From positions 78,012,335-78,076,334 of the forward strand of contig OZ024827.1 of assembly GCA_964016985.1 (NCBI GenBank): a stretch of 64,000 nt of DNA, read 5' to 3'. Origin of the DNA: Anodontia alba (taxonomy: Eukaryota > Mollusca > Bivalvia > Lucinida > Lucinidae). The notes under the pieces are model-generated. The model saw only the letters and a program-made list of their open reading frames with translations. It made no database searches and had not been told where the DNA came from. Below, in pieces: positions 29,274 to 39,848 of this stretch. The number at the start of each line of letters is the position of its first letter. Positions within the stretch are counted from its first letter, which is position 1. The translations under genes were made by a program, and so were the position numbers.

Positions 29274-30024
29274 TGCGAACAGCACAGGTTCACGAGTCTG
29301 CATGTCCTTGCAGTCTCGCCATAACCTAGGCTGTTCACTCACGTGAGCTTGTACTACATGTGAAAACTTCAGCCAAAGAATCAGGCGTAGCCTTACCAAA
29401 GGACCGGACATGCGCACTGTTTCGCACGACGCGACGTAAATGTGGTATCCTTAAAACGGCATGGCTGCCCGAACGACTGATGTACGATACACCGGGCTAT
29501 TTCAAGCAAATGAGAACAAAACCACCGGAAACATTTGTTAACTATTTCAACAGAACAGATAAACTTTGTGAACAGTGTAGGACACTCTCTCGCGAAACCT
29601 TCGAGATAAAATAAAATTGATAATGAACACAAGAAAACAGTCGTTACAGAATTTGTAAACAACCTTGCCCGGTGCTTCCAACATATCAGTGCAGTCTAGT
29701 GACAAACCTTTGTTACAAGTTGTATACTAATGAAGATAGCTACAAACAGAAAAATCAATAAGCTAACATTATATACCGGCTGCACGGGGGTTTCGTTGTT
29801 TGTGTATTGCGTAAATCCTTTTTCTTACACAAAGCATGTTACGGTTGACAGTAATTTTGTTGTATTCAAGAGCTTAACTGGCAGTAATTTAATTGTATTC
29901 AAGAGGACAATTAAATTTCGATGCAGGTTTGAACAAGCCTGTCAATAAGCGATTGAGTTATCACGCAACTAGGTCAAGTTTGAAACTAATACTGCTTTCC
30001 TGCGATTTCCATTACCACACTACA
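29274..30024. other. Unassigned, one open frame without known motifs
   Basis: An 84-residue plus frame at 29360-29614 (containing RLMYDTPGYFKQMRTKPPET) looks less biased than typical repeats but matches no family I can name. No splice context is evident. Confidence 0.3.
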
Positions 30025-30215
30025 TGCTGGGTAAAATTTCAGAAGACGTCAATTTAAGAAAAGTTTTCTTATTTATCCTAGACAAGAGGTTTTGACATTC
30101 CATGCAAATTGTCTCCTTAGGAGACAATTAGCATGAAATGCCAAAACCTTTTTTCTCGGAAAAAAAATAAGAAAAATGTAGTCAATTTTTCGTCTGCTGA
30201 ATAAGACTAGAGAGT
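30025..30215. mobile_element. Family M hairpin element, best copy
   Basis: Ends TTCAGAAGACGTCAATTTAA and AATTTTTCGTCTGCTGAA. Centre stem: GGTTTTGACATTCCATGCAA then ATTGTCTCCTTAGGAGACAA, pairing with TTAGCATGAAATGCCAAAAC. Other copies are at 40115-40285 and 58070-58245. Confidence 0.7.
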
Positions 30216-31061
30216 GGGAAAGGTTAAATTATCTGATTTCTTTAAGTCGACAGCTATCACGATCTTTACGTTAATCTTGTGGTTGATTACTTGACACAAT
30301 CTATTTGAATGAAATAATTTAGAGGACAAATGATTGTTTTCTTCTTAACTCTTCTATCTCTGCAAACAAAAAATAGGTACCGTTGAACCAGTGTAGATCC
30401 AGATTAGTAACGAGCGGTCTCATCAGGATCGGCACTGGTTGCCATAGATTTTGATTTTTGACTGTCACACCTATTTGCAAAAATGGACATGTCTAAATTC
30501 AATTCAAAGATGGAAGAAATCTTTCCAGAAAGCCAGGAGTGAAAAAAGTTATGGTATACTCGTTCAAGGGAAATAAATCTGACATGGAAATATTCACCTC
30601 TCTTCCCTTGTAGGACCTACTGTTGCAGGAATGAATGTGCTTCAATAAGAGTCCTTCTTTTCTATAAGTGAGGCCACCATTTTCAAAAGGGAGGCAAATT
30701 CCTATGTCCGTAGAAGTTGCCGCGTTTTGAAAAAATGGGGACAAAACTTCTGTGTTGTATCCATTCACTCTAAAGCAGAGCAAAAAATTGTTTACAGAAT
30801 CTTTCACCGATTTTCGCACAGTCAAAACCATGACAATATTAATATGCAGTCGAAACTGAGTGTCTCGAACATATTTGGGACCATTGAGACTTGTTCGAGA
30901 TATGGGTAGTTCGAATCACTAAAGGTTAATCATGACGCCAGGTCATTATGAAAATGACGTTAATCTAGAGAATTTTTTCGATCTCTTAGACAAAAAAGGT
31001 ATGTTGATTGTACTCATTAGAATCGCCTGAATGTCTACATGAAAAAAAAAAGTTTTCATCT
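30216..31061. other. Unassigned, with several repeat fragments
   Basis: A family F/P-like stem remnant lies at 30390-30445 (GTGTAGATCCAGATTAGTAA...GGATCGGCACTGG). A pogo-type end pair lies at 30843-30925 (GCAGTCGAAACTGAGTGTCT...ACTTGTTCGAGATATGGG). A partial relative of family A sits at about 30990-31035 (GTACTCATTAGAATCGCC). A 110-residue minus frame at 30499-30831 has no recognisable domain. Confidence 0.4.
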
Positions 31062-31170
31062 TTGGCAATCCGAAATGCGACCAGTGAAGATTCTGATTCG
31101 CGCAGTCTGATCTGAATCTTAGCTAGGCGCACATGTCCGAAGGTACGTTTTCTGACGTTGTGGCTTACAT
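31062..31170. mobile_element. Family D element, right half
   Basis: GGCAATCCGAAATGCGACCA, then a shortened stem and CGAAGGTACGTTTTCTGACG followed by TTGTGGCT. Confidence 0.6.
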
Positions 31171-31794
31171 CGTTATGCGCCAATGAGTAAACCATTTGCA
31201 AACATGAATTATTAAGACGGCTTTTGCGTTCGTACCATTTCCAATATCTCTGAGTGAAAAATGATACCAAGCATCTCAAAGGTGTACACGTATGAATGCA
31301 ATCTTCGTTACCGTCTAAACGGCTCTCTTGTCTTACACTAACACTTTCTTAAATACCGGCGCTATTTTCATAATATAAAAATGTGGGGAAATAACGCCAG
31401 TTTAGATATATATATAATAATATAAATTTATGCAGTGTTAATGTATAATCAAAATAACAATCAAACATATTTAAACTTTTAAAGAGAGAGGAGAAATAAA
31501 TAAAACAATAACAAAAAAAAAAAAATAACAAAAAAAAAAAAACAAAAAAAAAAACAACAAAAAAACATTAAAATAAACATTAAAATTCCCCTATACTGTA
31601 TAGACTTGTATATCTTGGTTTTCACTATATGGTATGGGGAAACAACGGGGTCAAGTTACTTGCCCTTTACATGAATGGAAGGAGCTGTAACGCTACAGAA
31701 TGATACGACTTGTCAAGTGCATATATATCATAGCGATACCTGATGGATATCAGACAATCTCTGGTTCTTTCAGTGAGCTACACTGTACGACACG
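31171..31794. other. Unassigned, with A-rich tract
   Basis: A-rich interrupted tract at 31505-31570. No gene is seen. Confidence 0.35.
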
Positions 31795-32400
31795 AGCGCA
31801 GTCTGATCAGAGCCTTCGTTGTCTGCATGAAGAAATTTGCATCCTTATGTATAAAAATTGCGCCCAGTGAAATTCTGATCAGACTGCGCTAATGCATAGT
31901 GTGATCTGCGCTAATATAGGGATCAAACATGGTTTTTCATGCATTAACATTCGCCAGGTCCCGTGGGAGGTGTTGAAAACCGAGGCCGAAGGCCGCGGTT
32001 TTCAACACCTCCCAAGGGACCTGGCGAATGTTAATGCATTGAAAAATCATGTTCGATCGCTATTATTGTATAAAAACTGAAAACATTTGCCACATTTCGC
32101 GTTATTTCTTGCACTATTTTGCTTCGCCTTTTCACCGATGTCGCGCGAACGCTATTTCCACGGACTATGCTCATTCTGGGACAGGGCAGTACACATCTCG
32201 TAACGGCAGCAATTCTGTGGCCCCGGTACGAGCATATTGAAAGCTGCGTAGCCGTGCATTAACAGCGCGTGAATTGCCGGTTAATGTACGGCTGTTAATA
32301 ACGTGCGACTACGCTTTTTATGCAATAATGTACAGTCAGATCTGAATCTTCGCAAGTGCAAATGTCCTAAGTCGCGATTTCTGACATTTTGGCTAAGGTA
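31795..32400. mobile_element. Family D element split by a family H insertion
   Basis: The left part (31795-31911: GCGCAGTCTGATCAGAGCCT, GTCTGCATGAAGAAATTTGC, CTGATCAGACTGCGCTAATG) continues after about 32328 with CAGTCAGATCTGAATCTTCG and TTTCTGACATTTTGGCTA, exactly the D order. The intervening block is family H. Confidence 0.65.
31912..32327. mobile_element. Family H hairpin element, copy 1
   Basis: CATGGTTTTTCATGCATTAA then CATTCGCCAGGTCCCGTGGG and AGGTGTTGAAAACCGAGGCC form one arm of a nearly perfect hairpin of about 62 bases per arm (31922-32057). This is followed by about 270 bases (TTTCCACGGACTATGCTC, CCCGGTACGAGCATATTGAA, GTGCATTAACAGCGCGTGAA) and an end CTTTTTATGCAATAATGTA. A second, very similar copy is at 48337-48775. 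Confidence 0.75.
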
Positions 32401-32471
32401 TGAAAACACAGTGAAGACACCTTCTGTCTGAAATGTAGCATATAATTGGCGATTTTGAAATCCAAATAAGA
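32401..32471. other. Spacer
   Basis: Nothing recognised. Confidence 0.3.
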
Positions 32472-32583
32472 GCCCAGCAGGCACACAACGTTGAAATAAT
32501 GTCGTATCAACGTCGATACATCGTCATGACGTTGCATCGAAGTTAATGCGACGTTGTATACACGTCATGTGCCGGCTGGATCG
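32472..32583. mobile_element. Family N palindrome, extended copy
   Basis: GCCCAGCAGGCACACAACGT at the left, ACGTCATGTGCCGGCTGG at the right, with TCAACGTCGATACATCGTCA and GACGTTGCATCGAAGTTAAT internal mirrored units. Confidence 0.65.
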
Positions 32584-33258
32584 GTTGTGGAACGGCTGCC
32601 CCAGGGCTGCTCCGACGTAATGAGCTGGGTACAACTTTAACTTCTGTGATTTCAAGAGGCCTATATGTACCCTTACTGGCCAAGGATATAAATGTGTCAT
32701 TATCAGCGTTTCAGCAGGTGAATGTTTTCTTTACTTGTTTTGTACATTTTTGTAAGCCGCGGATGTTTCTGTATCTGTTTTTGGTGCCAATTTAGTGACA
32801 TATGTATGTCGAATGTATCCATGCAGTGTGGCACTCTTTGTATACAGCTGCACGTTGAAACTATTTCATGACCTGTTTTGCTTCTTGTTGCACAATGTGG
32901 GTAGTCTGTAAAATATGGGCTAGGCTCGATTTAGGGCTGGGCTGGAATTGAAACAAAGCATGCAAGGGGAAAGGCAAATTAGGGTGAATATCTAGAATTC
33001 ATTTATCTGGTAAAGTCAGGTCACTGAACCTGGAACTTTAGGTCAGTGGGCTACTTCCTACCAGCTATTCCACCACGGGAGGTTGTGTTAAAATTTAATG
33101 CTAACTAAAATGGGACATGCCGGACTCCTGAAATCTTAGTCCTGCAAGTGTTTTATCTTTTATAATAGTGAATATATTAAATTTTCCCTTTCTTTTAAAT
33201 CTCCTCTGAAATGCAGCAATAGTCTTTTCCTTGGTCAAGAATCTATCATCCATTATCA
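32584..33258. other. Unassigned, with a weak tRNA-like stretch
   Basis: On the minus strand 33010-33085 reads GTGGTGGAATAGCTGGTAGG...AGTTCCAGGTTCAGTGACC, with A-box-like and B-box-like words about 35 bases apart. It could be an old SINE head; it is not a usable tRNA. The rest is unassigned. Confidence 0.3.
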
Positions 33259-33504
33259 GGCCCTGAGGTTATAAAACTTTTTTTCGTGCTCAACTCAGCT
33301 GAGCATGAAATTTTCTCTGCTCATAAATATGAAAATGTCATCAATTGTTGGCGTTTTCATATTTATTAGCAAAGAAATTTTCATGCTACATGTATGTTTA
33401 ACAAAAAAGAATTAGCAATTGTTAGTTATTTGAGATTTATTAGCGGGACAAACTTCACGCTCAGCTGAGTTTAGCACAAAAAACAGTTTTATAACCCCGG
33501 GGCC
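33259..33504. mobile_element. Family Q hairpin element
   Basis: Ends GGCCCTGAGGTTATAAAACT and GTTTTATAACCCCGGGGCC. Sub-terminal GTGCTCAACTCAGCTGAGCA is mirrored by CTCAGCTGAGTTTAGCAC, and TCATAAATATGAAAATGTCA by GCGTTTTCATATTTATTAGC. It is a single copy in the window. Confidence 0.65.
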
Positions 33505-34540
33505 AGATCTTAAGGGAATGATGTGCGTCAGCGGGTCTAAGTACTGAAAGCATCAAAATTTATAACATCAGGTACAGACTCGGTCAATCACCAACTTTGA
33601 CTTGTAATAACCCTGTTATCAATCGTGCCTAGCCCGAAATCGAACCCAGCGCCCCCCATCCACCCCCCCCCCCACCAAAAAAAAAAAAAAAAAAAAAAAG
33701 CCCAGCCCATTGAGGCCAGCCTAGGATTTACAAACTACCTACCACGTGTGCTGGTTTTGCTTGTGCTTATCTAAAAGCATCTGTTTGTGCGCAATTTGTA
33801 CTATTTTTATTTTGGTGTTTATACATCGTGCATAATAACAGAACGTCTTATCTGAGATGTCTTATCAGACCGTGTCTCAAACGCATGCTAGCCTTTTGGC
33901 AGGTAAGAATTCTCGCAGCTATTGATTATATTCTGGTTTATTTATTATTCGTTTTTGTTTTTTTATTTTTGTTTGTTTTGTCTCTCTTTCTGTGTTTTAG
34001 CTTACGTGATGTATATAATTGATAATTGTTAGTTTGATATTTCCTTACAGCTGTTTTATTTTACCCATTATTTTTACACAACTGTTTTATCAGAAATATT
34101 TCTTGACGTTAATGTAATTTGTTCTAACAATTAAGCAATTTAGGGATAAAACAATTATGCTAGGTATGAGGATCGTTTTATTCAGGGTCTACACTCGGCA
34201 GGTTTATACACGTGATAGGTAGTCCTAAGGGCGTTTTTGTTCCATGATACAAATCCTACCTACCCATCCTATTTTCTTGACATGGTATTTGGCCTTCAGA
34301 TGTCTGTGATTTCTGAAACATTACGAGCAGTCATCCTTCTGTGGAACTTCAAGGCCGGTACAGAATCTCAAACCTTGACATGAACGATTGGACCAGAATG
34401 AAATGCAAAGAGCAAAAGTAATGCTCTTTTAACCCTTTCAACCCTAGATTTCTGCAATAGACTTCCATCTCTGTATTTGGACAAATTCATAACGGTTGGC
34501 TAAAGGGTGACATCTGTAAATCGGGAACAGAATGGCAAAC
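33505..34540. other. Unassigned, with a C-run and A-run
   Basis: 33630-33700 holds GCCCGAAATCGAACCCAGCG (a B-box-like word on the minus strand, GGGTTCGATTTCGGGC), a C-run and an A-run, so part of a SINE is possible. From 33730 to 34540 nothing is recognised. Confidence 0.35.
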
Positions 34541-34590
34541 AGTGTAAATCATGACGGGCCGTCTCATCTGGATCTACACTGTTTGCAAAA
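34541..34590. repeat. Short hairpin (family F/P relative)
   Basis: GCAAACAGTGTAAATCATGA pairs with TCATCTGGATCTACACTGTTTGC around a GACGGGCCGTC centre. Confidence 0.6.
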
Positions 34591-34615
34591 GTATCTGTCT
34601 TGGTCTACTGGGTTG

Positions 34616-34898
34616 CATCACGAAAACATACCTATGTAGTTTTGACCCCCTTAAACCCCTCTTTTATATAGAAAAACTGGGGTTTACAGGGGTATTCATT
34701 ACTTTTTTTCTTATTTCTGCTCAAAACAAATTGTGAATACTCGTTAGAACCGCCTCGGCGAGGCGGTTCTAACGAGTACCCACAATCTATGTTTTGAGCA
34801 GAAATTAGAAAAATAATGTATATCCTTGTAAACCCCAGTTTTACTATATAAAGTGGGGTTTAAAGGGGTCAAAATTATATAGGCATGTTTTCGAGATG
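34616..34898. mobile_element. Family A hairpin element, copy 7
   Basis: Ends CATCACGAAAACATACCTAT and ATAGGCATGTTTTCGAGATG. Both arms here are of the TTTTGACCCCCTTAAACCCC type, so this copy is a nearly complete palindrome over its whole length, unlike the asymmetric copies. Confidence 0.85.
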
Positions 34899-36084
34899 TC
34901 ATTGCTTCTTCTTCCTGTGCCTCGAGAAAGTTGCGCCTCGTGATTGTGGCCTTTCCAGTGTGACGTCATTTGTACTTCTAGTGCCTCAGTAATTAACTAC
35001 ATGACAAAGAAAATTCATTTTATCTGCCTTTGATGAGAGGGATGTTTTATATTACTTTTTTTCTATTATCGGATCGAGTTACAGTAACCATATAGTTCGC
35101 ATTTTTAACATTCAATCAGGTTCTGTTATCATGCCTTTGTACTGTTTCTTAGAATAGACTTCATTTGCTTGCAAAGTCACCAAACTGGCATGTTGAAAGG
35201 TTTAGGATAAGTACTGTAAAAAGATGAAGTGTCCGATTATTTTGGGTAAACAGGATAAACATAACAACCGGATTGCTTTCTAATCTGGAATTCGGTGCAA
35301 ACTGTATTACTTCAAGGTAATGAATACTCCGGAATCGAAGAGGAAATTCCACCATGGGATTGCTACTAGACTGATTCGGGAATATGGTTACATGGTTTTC
35401 ATGGACACTGTCTCTATGCATATGCCACGGACAAATCCATTTGTGGTATTTTACAATATTACACGCCAAATACGTCCTCTAGGAATAGTACAGACATTAT
35501 TAAAGCATCGCGTTTGGCTTGACGCCCCGCAAATACGGATTTAATCAATGAATTTCTGTTGCATAAAATGAGCCAGCGCTTCAGAAAACTGTAATCACAT
35601 AGGCGACCAGCAAAGGGCAGGCGAGCCTGCGCATAAGCGCAGCCTCGCCATAACCTTTGCTATTCGCAGGCATGTAGTAGAGATCTTGAGGAAGCTTCAG
35701 GCAAAACAAAACAAAGAAATAAATAAGAAAAAAACGCATGTCTGTAGCCCAAACAGAAGACTGCGCATGCGCCCTTGAACAACCACGAACCGGAAAACAA
35801 AAGTCCTTTTTTCATGTGCTGGCTCAAATATCGCTACATCAGCGAAGCACAGCTTCGTTCTTCTACTATATTTTTTATGATCGTATTATGCGAAAACGGG
35901 TCTTTTAATACGCGAACTATTCTAGGCCAGAATTCATATCTGTGGAGTACGATCAAGGTCTAAGTCGCTTGTTATACTGATTCCTGAAAGACCAGAGACT
36001 TTGCATGAATTCCAATTACAGGCTTGATTGCGCATCTTTACATTTAGATCTGAGTTTGGCATTTCGCATTTGCTTAACAATGAA
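34899..36084. other. Unassigned
   Basis: A family L tail piece lies at 34905-34960 (GTGCCTCGAGAAAGTTGCGC...CGTGATTGTGGCCTTTCC). A stem GCGAGCCTGCGCATAAGCGC/AGCCTCGCC lies near 35620-35650. Frames of 74 and 102 residues on opposite strands at 35161-35544 overlap each other and carry no known motif. Confidence 0.35.
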
Positions 36085-36275
36085 CCTGGGCATAGCATTT
36101 CCTACACGATTGCATGTGCGCCCAGCGAAGAATCATATCAGCCTGCGACTTCGTGCAGTCTAATCAGAGTCTTCGCAGGGCATTCTATGGACAAGGATAG
36201 CAAAAGCGTCTTCAGGCAGACAGCAGACTGCGTGCCTGATATGAGTCTTATCAGTCGCTCCAGCAGTCTTGTAGA
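36085..36275. mobile_element. Family D element, GGGCATAGCATTT sub-type, worn
   Basis: GGGCATAGCATTTCCTACAC, GCGCCCAGCGAAGAATCATA, AGTCTTCGCAGGGCATTCTA and CTTCAGGCAGACAGCAGAC follow in family order. The right end is lost. Confidence 0.6.
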
Positions 36276-36469
36276 AAATGATGTGCTCCGACTCAAATGA
36301 TGTTTTAATTTTGTGTGACCCATATTTTTTTAATCGCTTTGAAAGAAACCCTTTAAACAATAATGCGTCTTTCCATTCTTTGAGTAAATAAGATAGGATT
36401 ATGTTTTGTCTTACATTTCAACCCCATATTCCAACTTGACCACGATATCAAGACAAAAAGGTTTAAAAG

Positions 36470-38017
36470 AACTTTGACATAGTGACCTAGTTTTTGATCC
36501 GACATGCCCCATAGTCGAACTTGACCGAGATATCATAAAGTCAAATATTCTTGTTAAGTTCCATGAAGACTGAAGAAAAACTTTGGCCTCCCGAGGGTGA
36601 ACAAGGTTTTAAATAAATTCGACCTAATGGCCTAGGTTTAGACCCGACATGACCTATATTCAGATACAGTCGACTCTCGTTATCTCGAATTCCAAGGGAC
36701 TCTATTAAATACTTCGAGATATCCGTACCTCAACATATAAGATTTGCAGAATTGAGGAAAACATTATTCGAACAACCGCTTTTAACAAATATATATGTAA
36801 ATGGATTCTTAATTTAAAAATATATTAAAAATATTGTGGAAAAGAGGAGAAATTGCTCCTTAGGAGCAATTTCTCCTCTTTTCCACAATATTTGTTTTTG
36901 TCTGTTGTTAGATGTTCATGTTTCGGCAGGAACCAGATTTTCACTTCAAGATAAGCGGTTATTCGAGATGAGCGAGTTCGAGATAACGAGAGTCAACTGT
37001 ATATCATCACGAGAAACATTCTGGTAAAGCAATATTAAGTTCAAAGCAAAATTTATGCCTCTAGAGGGTGAACAAGGTTTTAAGCAAATTTGACCTAGTG
37101 GCCTACTTTTTTACCCAACATAACCCATATTTAAATTTGCCCAAGCTGTCATGAAAACAAAGTTTCTGGTAAAGGTCCATGAAGATTAAAGCAAAACTGT
37201 GGCCTCTAGGTGGTGAACAAGTTTTATCAAGAAATTTGACTTAGAGATCTAGCTTTTTACGCAACATAACCAATGTTCAATTTTGACCGATATATCGACA
37301 AGAGAAACATTCTGATAAATAATTATAAAGATTGAAGCAAAACTGTGGCCTCTAGAGGCGAATAATGCTTTGAAAAAATCTGACCTAGTTGCCTAGTTTT
37401 TGACTCAATATAACCCATATTCAAACTTGATTAAGATATTATCAAGACAAACATACTGGTATATTTCCGTGAAGATTAAAGCAAAACTGTGGCCTCTTGA
37501 GGGCGAATAATGCTTTGAAGAAATCTGACCTAGTTGCCTAGTTTTTGACTCAATATAACCCATATTCAAACTTGATTAAGATATTATCAAGACAAACATA
37601 CTGGTAAACTTCCGTGAAGATTAAAGCAAAACTGTGGCTTCTAGAGGGTGAACAATAGAAATTAACCTAGCGACCTAATTTTGACCCGACATAACCCATA
37701 TTCAAAACTGGCTTAGATATTATTTGGACAAACATTCTGGTGAAGTTTCATGAATATTGAAGCAAAACTGTGGCCTCTAGAGCTGAACAAAGTTTTAAAG
37801 AAATTTGACCTAGTGAACTAGGTTTTACCTGACATGACCCATATTCTAACTTGACCGAGGTATCATCACGTCAAACTTTCTGGTAAAGTTTCATGAGGAG
37901 TGAAGCAAAACTGTATCTTCTAGAGGTTAATAACATATATGTTGACGACGCAAGACGCACGACACACGACGTACAACTCACGACACACGACGAACGACGT
38001 ACGACGGACACAGGTGA
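36470..38017. repeat. Tandem array, period about 140 bp
   Basis: Units beginning GACCTAGTG.CCTAG start at about 36484, 36621, 37092, 37238, 37382, 37526, 37664 and 37807. Each has TTTTTGACCCGACATAACCC, TATTCAAACTTGACCGAGAT, ATCAAGACAAACATTCTGGT and AAGCAAAACTGTGGCCTCTA-like words. The spacing is 137-146 bases once the inserted pogo-type element (36665-37001) is removed. Two units near 37382 and 37526 are almost identical. The array ends in an ACGACGYACGAC-rich stretch (37941-38005) and ACACAGGTGAGCTAAAA. Confidence 0.88.
36665..37001. mobile_element. Pogo/Tigger-type non-autonomous element, copy 2
   Basis: Ends CAGTCGACTCTCGTTATCTC and GAGATAACGAGAGTCAACTG between TA at 36665-66 and 37000-01; body 333 bases. 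The internal hairpin at 36832-36893 (AATATTGTGGAAAAGAGGAG mirrored by CTCCTCTTTTCCACAATATT) is the counterpart of the one in copy 1. It is inserted inside the 140 bp array. Confidence 0.82.
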
Positions 38018-38044
38018 GCTAAAATTGCAATCGTCGATTCTCTT

Positions 38045-38242
38045 TTAACCCACTTATACCTCGTGTCTCATAAAAGAGACATGGGCAACAGTCCAGACCA
38101 AGGTTAGCACTGCTCGTATTAAATATATGAATTTCTATAAAACATTGTGATAATAAAAAAAATAACCATACAACCCTTCTATTCGAAATGGACATGCCCA
38201 AAGAATTAAGGTAGAAGAGTCCACTCGGCATAAATGAGTTAA
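38045..38242. mobile_element. Family F element, copy lacking a good stem
   Basis: Ends TTAACCCACTTATACCTCGT and GGCATAAATGAGTTAA. The right part (ATGAATTTCTATAAAACATT, CCCTTCTATTCGAAATGGAC, GGTAGAAGAGTCCACTCGGC) matches 50496-50722, but the GTAGACC stem is degenerate (CAGTCCAGACCAAGG). Confidence 0.7.
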
Positions 38243-38976
38243 ATACTATGTTTTCCCTCTTAAATACAAGCAATGCCTTATAACTGATACCCAAATAAAA
38301 CTAAAATTGGGAGAACTCATTACGTTCGCAAACTTTCGCGATTTTCCTGGTCCATTCGGAGTAGCCAATAGAAATGCAGTATTAATGCATTCAAACGAAT
38401 AAATAAATGATTGAAACGAATAATTCGGTCTTATCACATAGCCCTAAAAATTTATTCGAACGGATTATTCATCGGTAGGAATAAGATATTAATTCGTGTG
38501 TACGGATTATAGATTTGTGGGAATTCCCACGAATTACTAATTCATCCTCATCAATTAACTATCCATTCGAACGAAATAAAAAAAGTATACATGTCCCTTT
38601 CCGGGGTTCCATAGCTAGGAGCTTGGGTTTTCGACTATGCGCCAGTGACCTTTGCTGAAACATAGTACTAGTGTAAGTCGGTCAAAATTATAATGGCTCA
38701 AGTAATGAACCACAAATTTCAATTAGCAGTTATGTATGAGTGTATAAAACTGACAGACTGCTTTGTATTGCTAAAGATGCCAATGATTATAGTTTTATGT
38801 CTGTTTGAATACCTTAATTTGCTTCTAGGATTCAGACAGGAATGGTTAAAGTCAATTAAGAGAGTTTTATTGCTTTATTGTAAGACTACCCAAGTTCATT
38901 TAGATGTAATCGACTGCGTCATTGCAACTGAACTGATCAGTTTAGTTTTGAGGCATTTTTGTATCATCGCCGTGTT
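38243..38976. other. Unassigned, with one 130-residue open frame
   Basis: The plus frame 38693-39085 is fairly long and hydrophobic, but its last third lies inside the family G element, it has no recognised domain, and the sequence around the ATG shows nothing special. TTCGAACG/CGTTTGAAT-type words recur between 38390 and 38580. Confidence 0.3.
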
Positions 38977-39178
38977 TACCCTGGAACTGCTGAACCCGGG
39001 TGTGCCCTCTTTTACAACATTGCAGATCCAGATCAGTTGGCTTCTGAAGAATCTGGATCTACACTGTTTGTCATTAAGCATGTGAATTAGAATCAACAAC
39101 CTGGATCAAGTAATCGGGTTGGCTAAAACTTAAAAGTGGGCGTGGCATCCTGATTTATTCAGCATGACAAAGGTTAAT
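38977..39178. mobile_element. Family G element, copy 1
   Basis: Ends TACCCTGGAACTGCTGAACC and GATTTATTCAGCATGACAAA. Internal GCAGATCCAGATCAGTTGGC, TGGATCTACACTGTTTG and TGGCTAAAACTTAAAAGTGG; GATCAAGTAATCGGGTTGGC is shared with copy 2 at 52361-52545. Confidence 0.7.
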
Positions 39179-39533
39179 GGCGATTGCTGATAGCTGTTAA
39201 TTGGCTTACTCTGTAGAACAGGAAGTCAACATCTGCTTTTGTCATATCGGGGTAACAGAGTTGTTACCATATAAGGAACCCTTATCATTGATTTTTCGGT
39301 CAATTACCCAATATTCTTATTTCACAACAAATAGGAAACTGCTTTACTGTGTAGTCTTTATCAGATAACATCAGGAGGAAACCAATATTTACTATCAGAT
39401 AAAAGCTGAAAATGGGTCAAACTGAGCATGGGGTTTTCCTTCAAAAGCGTCTGTTAGCAAAGCTAGGATTACTCTACTGATAATTGCATACTTCTTCCAA
39501 TACATAAAAGCTACGTAATGGTTTAATAGTACA
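39179..39533. other. Unassigned
   Basis: No gene or recognised repeat. Confidence 0.3.
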
Positions 39534-39761
39534 GGGCCCAGTTGTTCAAAGCGTCGTTAACGAGCTCGTTAAGGGTCATTTCGTTAACTGTTTTAGCGGA
39601 TTCAATTTACAATATTTTGATATTTTTTGCTGAAAAAATGTGAGTAGCTTTTGCACTCACATTTTTTTTCAGCAAAAAAATCAGCATATTTGCGTATCAC
39701 TCAATGTAAATTTTAACGAATCGTTAACTAACGATGGCGTAAGCTTTGAACAACTGGGCCC
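39534..39761. mobile_element. Family B palindromic element, copy 3
   Basis: Ends GGGCCCAGTTGTTCAAAGCG and AAGCTTTGAACAACTGGGCCC. The centre is duplicated in inverted form (GCTGAAAAAATGTGAGTAGC then TTTTGCACTCACATTTTTTT), giving a larger hairpin than copy 2. Confidence 0.8.
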
Positions 39762-39848
39762 AGATCTTCAAGTACACCTAATGAAATGTAAATTAAGCAT
39801 GATGAGTTATAATTGAGTAGACGACATTTTGATTTTTGTTTTACTTTT

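Noticed and set aside
36470..38017. CRISPR-like repeat and spacer array
   Set aside because: Units of ~140 bases without constant short repeats and unique spacers; eukaryotic context; it is a simple tandem array.
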